64,000 nt of DNA from Calliopum simillimum (GCA_951812925.1 OX638370.1:39373948-39437947), one strand, 5' to 3'; positions 1 to 11,338 are shown, counted from the stretch's first letter. The notes: generated from the letters alone by a model not told the origin. Translations and numbers: made by a program.

Positions 1-164
1 AATTAGCTAAGGTAATATATATAAGTATGTAATTTAGATAATAAGTCATTCTTTAGCCAACTGATGACTAGTGATGAATGACTTAGATTCGTACATTTTT
101 ATAAATTAAATTGTTTTAATTGTTGTGGGGGAAAAGGTAAAAATAAATTTAAATTTTTAAATTT
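1..164. other. AT-rich sequence, no feature seen
   Basis: No coding frame or repeat from elsewhere in the window was recognised here. It ends at a long T run that looks like the tail of the LINE fragment that follows. Confidence 0.5.
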
Positions 165-677
165 GTTTTTTTTTTTTTTTTTTTTTCTAATAAAAAAAAA
201 ACAGGTAAAAATAGTTACACACTTAAAAAATAGTTACAATTTGAAAAATGGATTTTTTTTTTATGATATAAAAACAACAAAAAATTTTGATCGCAATTAC
301 ATAGCTTTGATCATAGAGATATCTTTTGTAAAAAGCCAAGATTTTACTCTTTTAAGGAAGATGTTATAGTTTTTCAAAGTTCTGATCTCAAGTGGCAAAT
401 TATTAAAAAATTTTGGAGCCGAAACCGTAAAAAAGTTAGAAAATTGAGTTTTATTTGAAGCTGGAACGTTAACGAATTGCATATTATTCACTCTTAATTC
501 GTATACATTAGAGTTTCGCAAATTTTGGCTATAACCACTTCGCATGAAAAATATCTTGAGAACTTTGTAGACATATAAATGTTTCAACGGCAAAATGCGC
601 AGATGACAAAATAAAGGCCAGCTACTTTCCATTCTGCTTTTGTTTAGAATAATTCTAATAACATTTGACTCAGTCAC
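165..677 (-). pseudogene. non-LTR retrotransposon 3' fragment (ORF2 C-terminus)
   Basis: A minus-strand frame at 677-297 encodes about 126 residues. They resemble the extreme C-terminus of a LINE ORF2 protein, downstream of the reverse transcriptase. Support comes from the repeated arrangement of leucine-rich segments followed by FFNNLPLEIRTLKN and a basic tail, the usual '..N.LP.EIR....FK..' ending of CR1/jockey-type proteins. No reverse transcriptase motif is present, so the copy is strongly 5'-truncated. The T run at about 167-186 would be its poly(A) tail on the minus strand. It abuts a Helentron tail near 668. The clade is not certain. Confidence 0.55.
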
Positions 678-963
678 TAAAAATTATAAATGAAAGCTCT
701 CAGCGAAAATTGGGTGAAATAAAACAAGGGGGCGTAGCACCTCCCATATAAGCAAAAGATTCAAAATGCTATACTGAAAGAGTTTTTGAGATAATCCAAC
801 TAAATTTCACTCTGACACTAAAAAATATAAATGCAAGCTCTGAACAAGAACTGGGTGTACTCGGAGAAGAGGGCGTGGCACCTCCCATATAAGCAAAATT
901 TTAAAAATACTGCAGTGTAGGGTATTTATTTTTTGGCCAGGCCAAAATTTACACCCTTACTAG
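668..963 (+). mobile_element. 5'-truncated DINE-1-like Helentron copy
   Basis: It contains two core units with the family motif GGCGTRGCACCTCCCATATA and then the 3' terminus: the subterminal repeat GTGTAGGGTAT, the hairpin TTTGGCCAGGCCAAA, a short spacer and terminal CTAG at 960-963 followed by T. The 5' half is missing. One more core unit (motif GGGCGTGGC, GAAAGCGTT) lies just beyond at about 975-1050. Confidence 0.8.
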
Positions 964-1050
964 TTTTTATATTGGTGGTAGGGGGACAAGAGGGCGTGGC
1001 TACGCCCATATCAGAAAAATTTCAGAAATCTATACTGAAAGCGTTAGGGG

Positions 1051-1594
1051 CCATTCACATGTATCGTAACGCAACATTCGACCAATTTCCCACCCCCCCT
1101 AACTCCTCAGTAGTACTGCAACGTAACAAAACGCACAACCCCCTCCCTCCCTAGTTACGTAACAAATCATAATTTTGGTAATTTGAATTTGACTTTATTG
1201 TCGCATAAAATTATATATGGCAGCAAAACGCCTCCTAAAAACTAATCCATAATATCTCTGAAACTACTTTATGCAAATAGTGATACATATGTGAAGTGCA
1301 CCCGATCATATAATATTCATTGAAAATATGCATTATGCCATCCAAAAAAACTAATTTATCGATACCACGCTTTCTGATATATAAGAAGGTGTGTCAACGC
1401 TTGCTGATATATGCTAATATCGTCCCTATTCAAATGAAAAACACAAGTCATTTTTTTCTAGTTTTGAGTTATTTGGTATTTCTGGTCCAAAATATTATAG
1501 TCTTTAGACTGATAAACAGACTGAGCCATATCTCTGTTAAATAGCGGCTTTTTTACCACGAAAAAAAGAAAAACAATTTCCATACAATACTATT
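1051..1594. other. intergenic, no gene seen
   Basis: A C-rich stretch near 1083-1153 is followed by AT-rich DNA. No homology or splice-supported reading frame was recognised. Confidence 0.4.
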
Positions 1595-1720
1595 ACTGGC
1601 CTAAAATTAAATACCCTACACTGGAGTATTTTGAAAATTTTTCTTTTTTGGGAAACGCCACGCCCTCTTGTCCGAAATCAGTTAGTTTTAGCTCAGATCT
1701 TGCGCTTACTATTGGCCAAA
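1595..1720 (-). mobile_element. degenerate DINE-like 3'-end fragment
   Basis: It shows ATACCCTACACTGGAGTATTTTGAAAA and then the reversed core motif CCACGCCCTCTTGTCCGA. This is the inverse of the family 3' end. The hairpin and CTAG terminus have decayed. Confidence 0.55.
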
Positions 1721-2017
1721 TATTTCTCAAGTGAGCCACCTAAGGACTTAAACGCAAAAAAATACTTTCAAGAAAAATGGTTATATGGAGTAGTAAAAAT
1801 TTTGAAAATAATTTTTTTCGTAATAAAATTAAACCTCATCATAGCCGAGATTTTGCATGAATCGAAGTCGCGCCAACTCTAAATTAGCTTATCTTTCAGA
1901 TTTTTTGGCGAAACCGTGGAAATTTCAAAAAAGTTTTTTATTTTTTTGAGTCTTATTTATATTCGTATTTGAAATAACACAAAAGATATTTAATGAAAAT
2001 GAGATATATAAAGCATT

Positions 2018-2023
2018 TTTTAT
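2018..2023 (-). promoter_or_regulatory. candidate poly(A) signal of the AttD-like gene
   Basis: TTTATT on the plus strand reads AATAAA on the coding strand, about 75 bases past the stop codon. Confidence 0.5.
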
Positions 2024-2098
2024 TGGTTCCACAAAAATAAAATACAGAGTACACTGCAATATTGATACAAAATTATGTGTTTTGTTTAAAAAAAATAT

Positions 2099-2726
2099 TT
2101 AAAATCTATGATTAAGACCAGCGCCAACACCAAAGTTATTTTGCCCTTTGAATGGACCACTCATCCATTTGGAACCGCCACCATTTAAATCCAAGCTGGT
2201 GTTGCCACTTTGTGATTTCCACAAAATTGCAGAAGCGCCCACCTGTGCTTGTGTGCCGAAATTTGGAATTTTATTGACGCTCGCATTGGCGCTATGACCA
2301 TTTACATGTGACCACTCTAGACCAGCACCATGACGTTCGAACTTGAAGCCATCGGCCATTTTATTCTGCGAAGTAAAAGCATTCGCACCCACACTATGGG
2401 CGTCATTTTTGAAAAGATTTGCATGTGCACTTTGCGTTAGAGTATCACGTACACCGGGCACATGCTCCTTGCTGAGTGCAAGACCATGGCCATTACTAGA
2501 AATAAAAATAAAAAAATTTCATCTGAATAAAAAAAGAAATTATTTATTATTATGGTATAAGCACTCACTTATTATATGCCAAAGTAGCACCGGTGGTCGT
2601 AACTGGTCCACCCATTGTACTACCAGCTGCAAAAGCACTTGCGCTCACATTATGATTGGGTGTGCCAACACCGTAAGCTATTTGAACCTTAGCATCGGTA
2701 CCCGAAATTTGACCACTTAAACTCAT
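2099..2726 (-). CDS. AttD: attacin lacking a signal peptide (AttD-like)
   Basis: Two exons: 2726-2569 and 2495-2099. The intron has donor GTGAGT at 2568 and acceptor TTCTAG just before 2495. The spliced frame is 555 nt, 184 residues. Exon 1 encodes an attacin N-domain (QIAYGVGTPNHN, SAFAAGS, GGPVTTTGA). Exon 2 encodes NGHGLALSKEHVPG, the QSAHANLF block and two G-domain repeats, ending GAGLNHRF. Attacins are glycine-rich antibacterial proteins acting mainly on Gram-negative bacteria. Translation starts at the ATG in KNTMSLSG: upstream codons in this frame contain no ATG, and a TATA box lies about 120 nt upstream. The product therefore lacks a signal peptide and propeptide, as known for Drosophila AttD, and is probably cytosolic. 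A missed 5' exon with a signal peptide cannot be fully excluded. Confidence 0.9.
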
Positions 2727-2842
2727 CGTATTTTTATATATGATAGATCTAGCAATTAACACTCTGTTGAAAGTTCTGAAGTGACTACTGATCACTTGGA
2801 AAATAAGCAACTGTTTGAATTGGCTGCAAATGCCGCATAGCG

Positions 2843-2850
2843 TTTTTATA
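2843..2850 (-). promoter_or_regulatory. TATA box of the AttD-like gene
   Basis: TATAAAAA on the minus strand, about 117 bases upstream of the ATG. It predicts a short 5' UTR and leaves little room for an upstream signal-peptide exon. Confidence 0.7.
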
Positions 2851-2978
2851 CTGCGTTCATAAGATTGACGCTTGAGCCGGGGTCGTCCCTAGTTGAGAGT
2901 TTTTTTCATGTTTCTTTTATTAACTTTGCACACTCGCATTTGCACTCATTGGCAGCTTGTGACAACGCAGTGCTTGAG

Positions 2979-2988
2979 AAAAATCCCC
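2979..2988 (-). promoter_or_regulatory. NF-kB (Relish-type) site
   Basis: GGGGATTTTT on the minus strand, about 130 bases upstream of the TATA box. It fits the kB motif known from fly antimicrobial-peptide promoters, and the same decamer occurs upstream of the other three attacins here. Confidence 0.75.
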
Positions 2989-3103
2989 GAAATTTATAAG
3001 GCATTAATTAATCAGTTTAGTCGCATGAAGTTGAGAGAATAAAATACAAAAAACAAACACATCACCATGGATATGGAACATGTGCAAACCATATATGAAT
3101 AAC

Positions 3104-4362
3104 TCCACGCCAAGTGTACCAGCTGAAAATTTTTTTTTTTACGATTTCGCTCAAATTTAGCAATAAGGTAGATCCGATGTGCAAGAACAATAATCCGGAA
3201 GGATTTGGTCCTAGTACCATTTGTTGTTAAAATACAGGGTGTTGAAGTTGGCGTTTTTAGTCATTTTCATGAAAATGGTGTTTTTTCAAAAATTTATAGC
3301 TTACATTAAAGTTCGTAAATTGATAAATCTAAGTTACTGGTCCTACTCATTTTGAAGTGTTCTTTTTATAAAAAAATATTTCTTGGTGAAAAAAAATTTT
3401 TTTTTCACCAAAATTGTTTACACTTAAAAATACTTTTGAATTTTTTTTTAAATAACCCCCCTTTGATTTTTTTTAAAAGTACTTTGAGTTAAAGCATAAT
3501 TTATAAGCTTTAAAATGATGTATGACTCAAGATGGGATTCGGACGCTAAATGGGAGTTTTTGGCTTATGTACGCCCGCGGAAGGAAAAAATCTTTATTTA
3601 CTTAAGAGGAAAGCATCTTATGAAAAAAGTGTACTAGGCATAAAATGCTCAGAATCGTCCAAGCAATGCGTGTGATTTTTTTGGATTTTTTTTTTTGGAA
3701 ACTTTTGTTTTAATAATATTTGAAAATTTTTATTTTTAAAGCTTTCAAAAATTACTAAAAAAAAAAATTTTTTTTAAACTTTCCAAAAAATTTCGCACTT
3801 ATTTCTTTGATAATTCTAAGCATTTTATGCCTGGTACACTTTTTTCGAAAGATGCTTTCCTCTTGAGTAAAAAAAGATTTTTGCCTTCCGCGGGCGTTCA
3901 AAAGCCTAAAAGTCCCATTTAGCATCCGAATCCCGTCTTGAGTCATACATCATTTTAAAGCTTTTATATTATGCTTTAATTTAAAGTACTTTTAAAAAAA
4001 ATGTAAGCGGGATTTTTTAAGAAAAATTCAAAAGTATTTTTAAGTGTAAAAAATTTTGGTGAAAAAAAATTTTTTCACCAAGAAATATTTTTTTGTAAAA
4101 AGAACACTTCAAAATGAATGGGAGCAGTAACTTAGATTTATCAATTTACAAACTTTAATGTAAGCTATAAATTTTTGAAAAAACACCCTTTTTATGAAAA
4201 TGACTAAAAACGCCAACTTCAACACCCTGTATTTTAACAAGAAATGGTACTAAGACCAAATCTTTCCGGATTTTTGTTCTTGCACACCGGATCTACCATA
4301 TTGCCAAATTAGAGCGAAATCGGAGAAAACAAAATTTTCAGCTGGTACACTTGGCGTGAAGT
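3104..4362. mobile_element. 1.26-kb foldback (long inverted repeat) element
   Basis: The left arm starts CACGCCAAGTGTACCAGCTG, and its reverse complement ends the right arm at about 4362. Matching landmarks include ACAGGGTGTTGAAGTTGGCG (3235) against its inverse near 4205-4230, and GGAAAGCATCTT against AAGATGCTTTCC. The arms are about 600 bp, meeting in AT-rich sequence near 3735. No transposase frame is seen. A related piece of the inner arm recurs at about 57715-57925. Confidence 0.8.
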
Positions 4363-4659
4363 GCTTCATATGTACTCGTACATACGTATGTATGTTCGTG
4401 AGTATATTCAAATTGCGCAGTAAAAAATTAAAAAAATTTTAAAAAAATTATTTCGAGAATGTTAAGTAGTTTAAAAAATGATGAAAAACTTTGGAAAAAA
4501 TCTAAACAATTTGGATAAATGGCGAAATATTAGGTCCATAAAGTGAGCTATGCAGGTGTGACGAATTTCGATGTTTTTTAGTTGGGAATTTCGAGCTATT
4601 TTCGAGCTTTTCAACAGTAATTTCGAGCTGTCTGGGAAATTTTCCATTTTCTGGAAAAG

Positions 4660-5590
4660 CGGAAAAATTGTTCTGCATAGCTGAGTTTATTTTTTCAGCC
4701 AGACGAATCCATGGGAAGAGTTAGCGATGAAATCTTTTAACGCAGGAATTTCGAGCTACTTTCGAGCTGACCTTGAATGAAGTGTTTTCCTTAAATTTCC
4801 CCCGAAAATCCCAAACATTTTTTTAAGGACTTGCTTTATTTTTTCAGCCAGACGAACCCATGAGAATATTTGGCGATCATATCATTTGATACACGAATTT
4901 GGAGCTAGTTTCGAGCTCGTCAAAAACGAAAAGTGTTTTCCGGAAAACCCCAAACTTTCCCGGAAAATCCCAAAAAACCTTTTTTTATGGCGGTGCCAGG
5001 ACATAATCCCCACGGACATAATCCCCATTTCTTAAATGGGTGTATTGTCCGCAAATTATTGGATATATTACCGACTGATCCGCGAAGCCGGTGTTGGATT
5101 TTTGGGAGTTTTGAATCCTGAGCTGCGGTCGCAGGCCGCCTACTTACTCCTACTCTTATGTAAAATTACTGTGGCTAGCATACTAGGTGTTGGATATATT
5201 AAAGGCTGATCCGCGAAAAACTTTCGGACATAATCCGAATAGTTTGCGGACATAACATAGGGAAAAACAATTTTTCCTAACATTTTTTGAGATTTTCCGG
5301 GGAAATTTAAGGAAAACACTTCAATTAAGGTCAGCTCGAAACCAGCTCGAAATTCCTGCGTTAAAATATTTCATCGCTTACTATTCTCGCGGATTCGTCT
5401 GGCTGAAAAAAATAAAGTTAGCCATAAAAAAAGTTTTTTGGGATTTTCCGGGAAAATTGGGAGTTTTCCGGAAAATGCTTTTAGCTCAAAATTAGCTCGA
5501 AATTCCTGCCTTAAAAGATTTCATCGCTAACTTTTCTCAAAGATTCGTCTGGCTGAAAAAATAAACTTAGCTATGCAGAACAATTGAAAA
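4660..5590. mobile_element. inverted-repeat element built from four related modules
   Basis: A module of about 90-110 bases, marked by TTTTTTCAGCCAGACGAA, an 'AGCGATGAAATCTTTTAACGC' type segment and paired TTTCGAGCT words, occurs twice forward (about 4667-4772 and 4830-4917) and twice inverted (about 5329-5420 and 5465-5584). The centre (about 4990-5260) repeats GGACATAATCC words. No transposase is visible. It looks like a composite foldback or MITE. Confidence 0.65.
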
Positions 5591-6422
5591 AATGTAAGAA
5601 AAAAATTTATAAAAATGGTAAATTTAGTTTAAAAAAAAATATTAGTTGAAAAAATAAATTTGCAAATATCCAGAAATTTCCAAAAAAATCCAAACAAAAT
5701 TGGGAATATTTTTAATACCAGTTCAAAATTATAAAAATGTCGAGAAACTTGGAAGAAATTTAAAAAATTTGGAAAAATGGCAATGGCGAGAATTTCATAA
5801 ATTTTAAAAATATTAAACATGCTAAGAATTTATAAAAGAAAGTTAAAAACTTTGAAAAATAGTGTGAGTTTGAAAAAAATTTATTAGTTTAAAAATTATC
5901 AAAATGACGAAAAATTTAGAATAAATCTAAAAAAAATTATAAATGGCGCGACTTTTGTAAATTTGATGAATATTGAGAATAGGTAAAAAATATATAAAAA
6001 AAGAAAACAATTCGAAAAAATAATTCCTTTGACCCCCGAACTTGTTAGACCCATTATTACACGACTTGAAAAATTTGCGTAATTTGATTTCTCATATTAG
6101 CAAAACCATTTCCTTTTGTTCCCCTATTAAATATATTGCAAGTGCACTGTAGGTACTTTTATTGATGGTGAAAGTGAAAAAATCCCCGACTAAATATGCA
6201 GATATCTAAAACGCATTTTTGTTGGCTTATCTTCTCTTCATAAACAAGCTTAAATGGTATATTTGTTTGTTTGTACTGATTTCTGTACCAAAATTTTTTC
6301 TCGAAAAGGGCTGCAACGTTGTTAATCAAACTTGAGATAGTGATAGATATTAACAAGACATGAAGAATGAGCTAGCTTTAGACTTTGTAAATATTCATAA
6401 ATGGGCGTGGCACCACCCTTAG
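5591..6422. other. AT-rich intergenic DNA
   Basis: Simple A/T-rich sequence with many AAAATTT words. A weak Helentron-core word (GGGCGTGGCACC) occurs near 6402. No gene seen. Confidence 0.4.
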
Positions 6423-7495
6423 TTATACCCTTCACCCAGGGTTTATTCACTTTGTCATTCTGTTTGTAACGCAAAGAAGGGGGAGTGGCATCTATGGAAA
6501 AGTAAATATATTCTTGATCAGCGTCACCTCCTGAGTCGATATAGCTATGTCCGTCTGTCTGGCTGGCTGGTTGGCTGTGCGTGGAAATACATTTTTTCTG
6601 AAATCTGTGCAAGATAATTCAATGAAATTGGGTACTCTACCTCCGTTGTCAAAGTTAGGTCGAGGGATTGAAAATGAGCGAAATCGGTCTACGGCCACGC
6701 CCAGAGGCGTGGAGAGAAAATCTGGGCCCGGGGATAATTATATACCGGGCCCCACCCAGTACTATTGTAGATTTATGAAATGTGCAAAGTTGTGATTTTG
6801 TTTGCTTCCCGCTCATATCCAACTCAGGCCTGGCCACGCCTACCGCCCATACAAAAAATATATTCAAAATGCAACTTTAGGAGTATTTTTAACTACAATG
6901 CAACCAAAATACACACAAGAACTAGAAATACTTAGCGCAAGCTCTAAGCTAAATTTAGGCAAATTCGGACAAGAGGGCGTGGCACCTCCCATACAAGCAA
7001 AAGTTTCAACATGCTATACTGAGCGAGTTTTTTTAAGATAATCCAACTAAATTTCACCGAAATACTAAAAGCTATAAATGCACGCTCTGAACAGAAACTG
7101 GGTTAACTCAGACAAGAGGGCGTGGCACTTCCTATGAAAGCAAAAGTTTCCAAATGCTATACTGAAAGTATTTTTTTGAGATAGTCCGACCAAATCTCAC
7201 TCAGATAATAAAAACAGTAATTACTGGTTACCAGCAAAAGCAGAGCAAAATCGGACAAGAGGGCGTGGCACCTCTCATATAACCAAAAATTTCAAAATGC
7301 TATACTGAAAGAGTTTTTTGAGATAATCCAACTGAACTTCACCCAAACACTGAAGGCTATAAATGTAAACTCTGAGAAAAATCTTTGTGAACTCAGACAC
7401 GAGGGCGTGGCACCTTCCATATAAGCAAAATTTTCAAAATACTGCAGTGTGGGGTATTTAATGTTTGACCAGGCCAAAGGATACACCCTTACTAG
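6423..7495 (+). mobile_element. full-length DINE-1-like Helentron (copy 1)
   Basis: It starts TATACCCTTCACCCAGGGT and ends at CTAG 7492-7495, preceded by the hairpin TTTGACCAGGCCAAA. The order is: 5' subterminal repeat, conserved leader with a 'GGCTGGCTGG' microsatellite (about 6555-6575), four core units with GGCGTGGCAC at 6976, 7119, 7262 and 7404 (spacing 143, 143, 142), then the 3' subterminal repeat. No replicase/helicase gene, so non-autonomous. Confidence 0.9.
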
Positions 7496-7689
7496 TTTTA
7501 TATTTAATCTGCTCATATCTCGCAAACCATACAAGGGATTTTGATGAAATTTGGTAGGTAGTGCTTATGCCTTGTTACAAACGAAAAGTGGGTGGATCGA
7601 GAAAGTGTCAGACCTAATTTTTAAACTTTGAAAATTTTGATTCAATAAGTATTACTCCAAAACGTCTCCAAAAACAAGAAGTAATATGA

Positions 7690-8300
7690 AGTATTTCGAA
7701 AAAATCCAAGATGGCGGCCATATGAAGTCCGATCCAACTTTTAGATACTCACATGTTTGAAAATTTATAGCCCCTCGGATTTCGATCCGATTTTAATGAA
7801 ACTTTCAGTGTTAGTGCAGAAAGATATGTTTTTGAAAAAAAAATACACTGGCAAAAAAGACACAACATTAAACAACTTCAAAAATTCATAACTTAATAAC
7901 CGTAAAAGATACCACAATTTTGAAGATCGGAAAATAGTTATAATAAAATTTCCTTTTAAATAAAAATATTTAAAAAAAATAAAAAGGGGGCACCAAACCC
8001 TAAATTGGCTTTAAAAAATAAAAATAGCTTTTTCCCCATTTAAAATTAATTTTTTTTACCAAGCCTCAAATTGTCTTTAATAAGAAAAAAAGATTTTTTT
8101 CCATTTAAAATAAAATTTTTTTTTTTTTTTCGGTGCGTTTATTTTTTTTCAAAAACTCATATCTTTCTGCACAAACCTGATAATTTCATTAAAATCGGAT
8201 TGAAATCCAAGCGGCTATGAGTTTCTAAACATGTGAGTATCTAAAAGTTGGATCGAACTTCATATGGCCGCCATCTCGGATTTTTTCGGAATTTCGAAAA
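7690..8300. mobile_element. foldback element with arms of about 150 bp
   Basis: The left arm carries AAAATCCAAGATGGCGGCC and ATACTCACATGTTT. The right arm is its inverse (AAACATGTGAGTATCTAAA, GGCCGCCATCTCGGATTTT). Between them lies AT-rich DNA with two imperfect repeats of a CCATTTAAAAT word. No coding capacity. Confidence 0.75.
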
Positions 8301-8638
8301 ATAATTTTACCACAGTTGTACGTATGGTAAATACTGACTTTTCACCAATTTTCATAAAAATCGGAGATGTCAACCCAAATATCAATCGATTACGCAAAGA
8401 TTGACCCATGTTCGTTTTTATTGCAACATCGTCACATCGGCACTTAGTGAATGGAATTGTGACAAGTGTTTTCAACTCTTGCGGTCATTGATGGTGTTCA
8501 CGCTTTTCGCAATTCGAAACATGGCTTGTTACAGAACAACTAACGAACAGGCTGCAAGTATTCGTCAACAATTGCTTAAGGCGGATATTAAAGGCTTGGT
8601 GGCCTCGAACTATATCAAATGTCAAGCTATATCAAAAA

Positions 8639-8914
8639 TGCAATCAGAGAGCTATAGCAAACGAGGTCAAGCTGCGCAAATGGAGATGGATTGGTCACAC
8701 TCTCCGGAAACCACACAGCAAAATTTGTCGCCAGGCTCTTGAGTGAAATCCACAAGGCAGTAGGGAACGAAGACGTGGTAGACCCAAAACCAACTGGAAA
8801 TGGTCGCTTGAAAAGGAAATCCAAGAATCAGGAAAGTCGTGGCAAGAGATCAAAGTCATCGCAAGGGATCGCAACAAATGGAGATGTTTCATATTGGCCC
8901 TATGTTCCTTCTAG
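8639..8914 (+). pseudogene. RTE/jockey-like non-LTR retrotransposon ORF2 C-terminal fragment
   Basis: The frame starting at 8639 reads through RKWRWIGHTLRKP, RRRGRPKTNWKWSLEKE, SWQEIKVIARDRNKWRC and FILALCSF to a TAG at 8912. This is the characteristic LINE tail 'RWIGH.LR....ALEW.P.G.R.RGRPK..W....E......W.E....A.DR..WR'. One codon expected to be Trp in 'ALEWNP' is TGA at 8744-8746, so the fragment is broken. The reverse transcriptase part upstream is missing or unrecognisable. Confidence 0.8.
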
Positions 8915-8938
8915 GAGTTAAAGGAGAATAAATACAGT

Positions 8939-9086
8939 TAGTGATGAGCAAACCAAGACCAAGACCAAGACCATAGCAGTCTTGGTCTTGGTCTTGCTCT
9001 TGCACATTGAGTCTTGGTCTTGGTCTCGCAAAATTTGCAAGACCAAGAACAAGACGCAAGACCAAGACTAATTTTGCTCATCACTA
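8939..9086. mobile_element. hAT-type MITE filled with AAGACC hexamers
   Basis: Terminal inverted repeats TAGTGATGAGCAAA / TTTGCTCATCACTA enclose 148 bp. The flanks are AATACAGT (8931-8938) and CATACAGT (9087-9094), an 8-bp target duplication with one mismatch. The interior is almost entirely (AAGACC)n and its inverse, so it can fold on itself. It shares the TAGTGATG terminus with the element at 37293-38008. Confidence 0.8.
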
Positions 9087-9498
9087 CATACAGTCGATGT
9101 ATTATTATTACGGGTGCATTCAATCAAGGGATAATAAAGCACTCCTCTTTTAATGGTGTAGTGCATAAATTGTGTAAGACACTTTTGAAATGATATTCAA
9201 GATAAGTTATATTTGGTGATGTTTTCACATAAATCGATCTAAAATAGGACGAAAAGTTTGAATAAAATATTTGGATATCTCGCTACGTTTTCGAGATATT
9301 TTCATATTCTTTAATTTTTGATATCTTCAAAATGAAGCTAAGTTTCGTGCGGTTCAGTCCGTTTTATTCTCCAATTGGATTTAAATAAAAAAAAAGTTGT
9401 GTGTTTTTCGGATTGTAAGTGTGAAATGAAGTGTAAAGTGAATTGTTAAATGAAATGCCGTTATTGGTAAATGAAAATTAATAAATTTTGGCATTGCC
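9087..9498. other. intergenic, no gene seen
   Basis: AT-rich DNA with no recognised frame or repeat. Confidence 0.4.
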
Positions 9499-10427
9499 TT
9501 AACCCTTTCAGGACCATAGGGACATATGTGTCCCAAGACAAAAATTAATTATATTTAAATATGTAAGAAAGCGGTATATGTAATTTTGACATTTATCAGT
9601 TCCTAAACGCTTCCTTCATTCCTATTAAATCTGGCAACACCATCAGAAGCACCGTTATTTTTGTATGATCATTCTAATGTGACAGTTTGTGTGGTGAACT
9701 ATTGCTATAATTTACAGCAGAATTTATAGGTGTTTAATTGTTTTTAATCATATTATAGTGTGAAATAATTGTTGATATGTAAATAAATTGTTGTTTTATA
9801 CATTAATTGAACCATTATTTAAGTTTAGTATATTGATAAATCATAAAATTCAAAATGGGACACCGGTGTCCCTATGGTCGTAAAGGGTAACTTTTCAACT
9901 CACTTTTGTACTACAATTTTACCAATTTCACAGGCAATCAAAATAAAAAAATTTAATGAACCTGTTAGTAGACATATGTACTGTAACGTACTTTTTGACA
10001 CTGAATTCGAATCCGAGGCCAGAATTGCTCATATACTTCAGGATTTCGAGATATCCGTGCTTGAAGCTGAGAAAGCGCTGTTTTCAATCTTGCGGTGTAG
10101 TTCCAGGAGATGGTTTATTTTAATTCTTTTGATGGCATCAAATAGCCCTAACCTTACCTATTAAACCATACCTTCAAATTTTTCCAATTGGACCCTTACT
10201 TTCCGAGTTATCTCCCTTTGAAATAAGGGCATATTTTCCCCATATAAAAATGTATGGGGAAAAAGTCTCCCTTAACGACCTTAGGGACACAGAAAATTCC
10301 AGAAAAACCGTTAAAATTTTTTGAATTTTTATTTTAAAATATGTTTTTCTGGACGCCCAATAGACCATTATAAATAGCTTACATAGTTACATAAGCTCCC
10401 AATATCTTATGGTCCTGAAAGGGTTAA
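9499..10427. mobile_element. piggyBac-like non-autonomous element
   Basis: The ends are TTAACCCTTTCAGGACCATA (9499) and its inverse TATGGTCCTGAAAGGGTTAA (ending 10427). The target is TTAA and the terminus begins CCC, as in piggyBac-like elements. An internal inverse of the left end, GGTGTCCCTATGGTCGTAAAGGGTAA, ends near 9892, so a shorter element (9499-9892) may lie within. The stretch 9900-10165 shares 'GAAAGCGCTGTTTTCA...CATCAAATAGCC' with 23700-23830 and 50100-50230. No transposase. Confidence 0.7.
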
Positions 10428-11203
10428 AGTGCAAAGCTCCAAAAGTGCTATATATAAGATATGGGAGTCCAGTGAAAAGTGAAAAGAAAAAATCATTCCT
10501 GATCAGCATGAAAAGGCTGCAAGTAAGTGATTTTCAACAATTCATTCATCGATTTATTTAATTGAAAAAATTAAAATCATTAGTACGTACTCCTTTTTCC
10601 AAGTTCGGTTTTCTAAGCTGACAAAAAAGTCATTTTTTGTTCTGCAAAATTTCCAGTCCTTATCAAGCCGCTGGTGTTTACATTTTTCGCAATTACAACT
10701 AAACTGTAGACCTTTTATATTCTATGCATAAACCATTCATCACAAAAACAATTGATCAGCCTAAATGTATGCACCAAGTAAATTTTTCATTTTGCCGCCA
10801 TCTACATACTAAGAATGCATATAAATAATTTCATTTATGAGCATTTCACACGAAGCGAACATTGGAAATATGTATTTGATATTCTAAAATTTGTGTTAAT
10901 ATTCGGGTGAATTAATGCAAAACAATATTAAAAGTAACAAAAATTTTACTGATGGAAAAATCAGTTTGGCATAGGCAAAACCGTTAGATTGTCGTCTTTC
11001 GTAAAGTCCACGGATAAAAATTCTCAGAAAATGCAAAAGGTGCAAATGATTTCAATAACTTAGTTCTTCCCGGATTATTAAAGGGTTTTGATTAAGCTGA
11101 TATTTTTAACGCCGGCAAAAGTGGATTGTGCTTTACATAATATGTCCAGAAGAGGTGATGGCCTTAAAGGTTTTAAATAGTCAAATTCTCGTCAGTTGCT
11201 TTT
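10428..11203. other. intergenic; possible promoter-like segment near 10448
   Basis: A TATATATAAG stretch at about 10449 is followed by an ATG at 10510 and a consensus donor, GTAAGTG, about 15 bases later. No downstream coding exon could be recognised, so no gene is called. Confidence 0.3.
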
Positions 11204-11338
11204 TATACCCTACACCCAGGGTATATTCACTTTGTCCTTGCGTTTGTAACGCAGAGAAGGAGGCGTGGCAGATATAGAAAAGTATATATATTCTTGATCA
11301 GCGTCACCTCCTGAGTCGATATAGCCATGTCCGTCTGT

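Noticed and set aside
933..1154. Open frame of 73 codons just after a Helentron end
   Set aside because: Its first third is Helentron terminal sequence and the rest is a C-rich stretch with no family, so no gene is supported.
2343..2720. 125-codon plus-strand frame over the AttD-like gene
   Set aside because: It is the antisense of real attacin exons and the intron; splice sites and homology support the minus strand.
8401..8742. 113-codon plus-strand frame
   Set aside because: Its 3' part is a wrong-frame reading of the LINE tail at 8639-8914, and the 5' part has no recognisable family.
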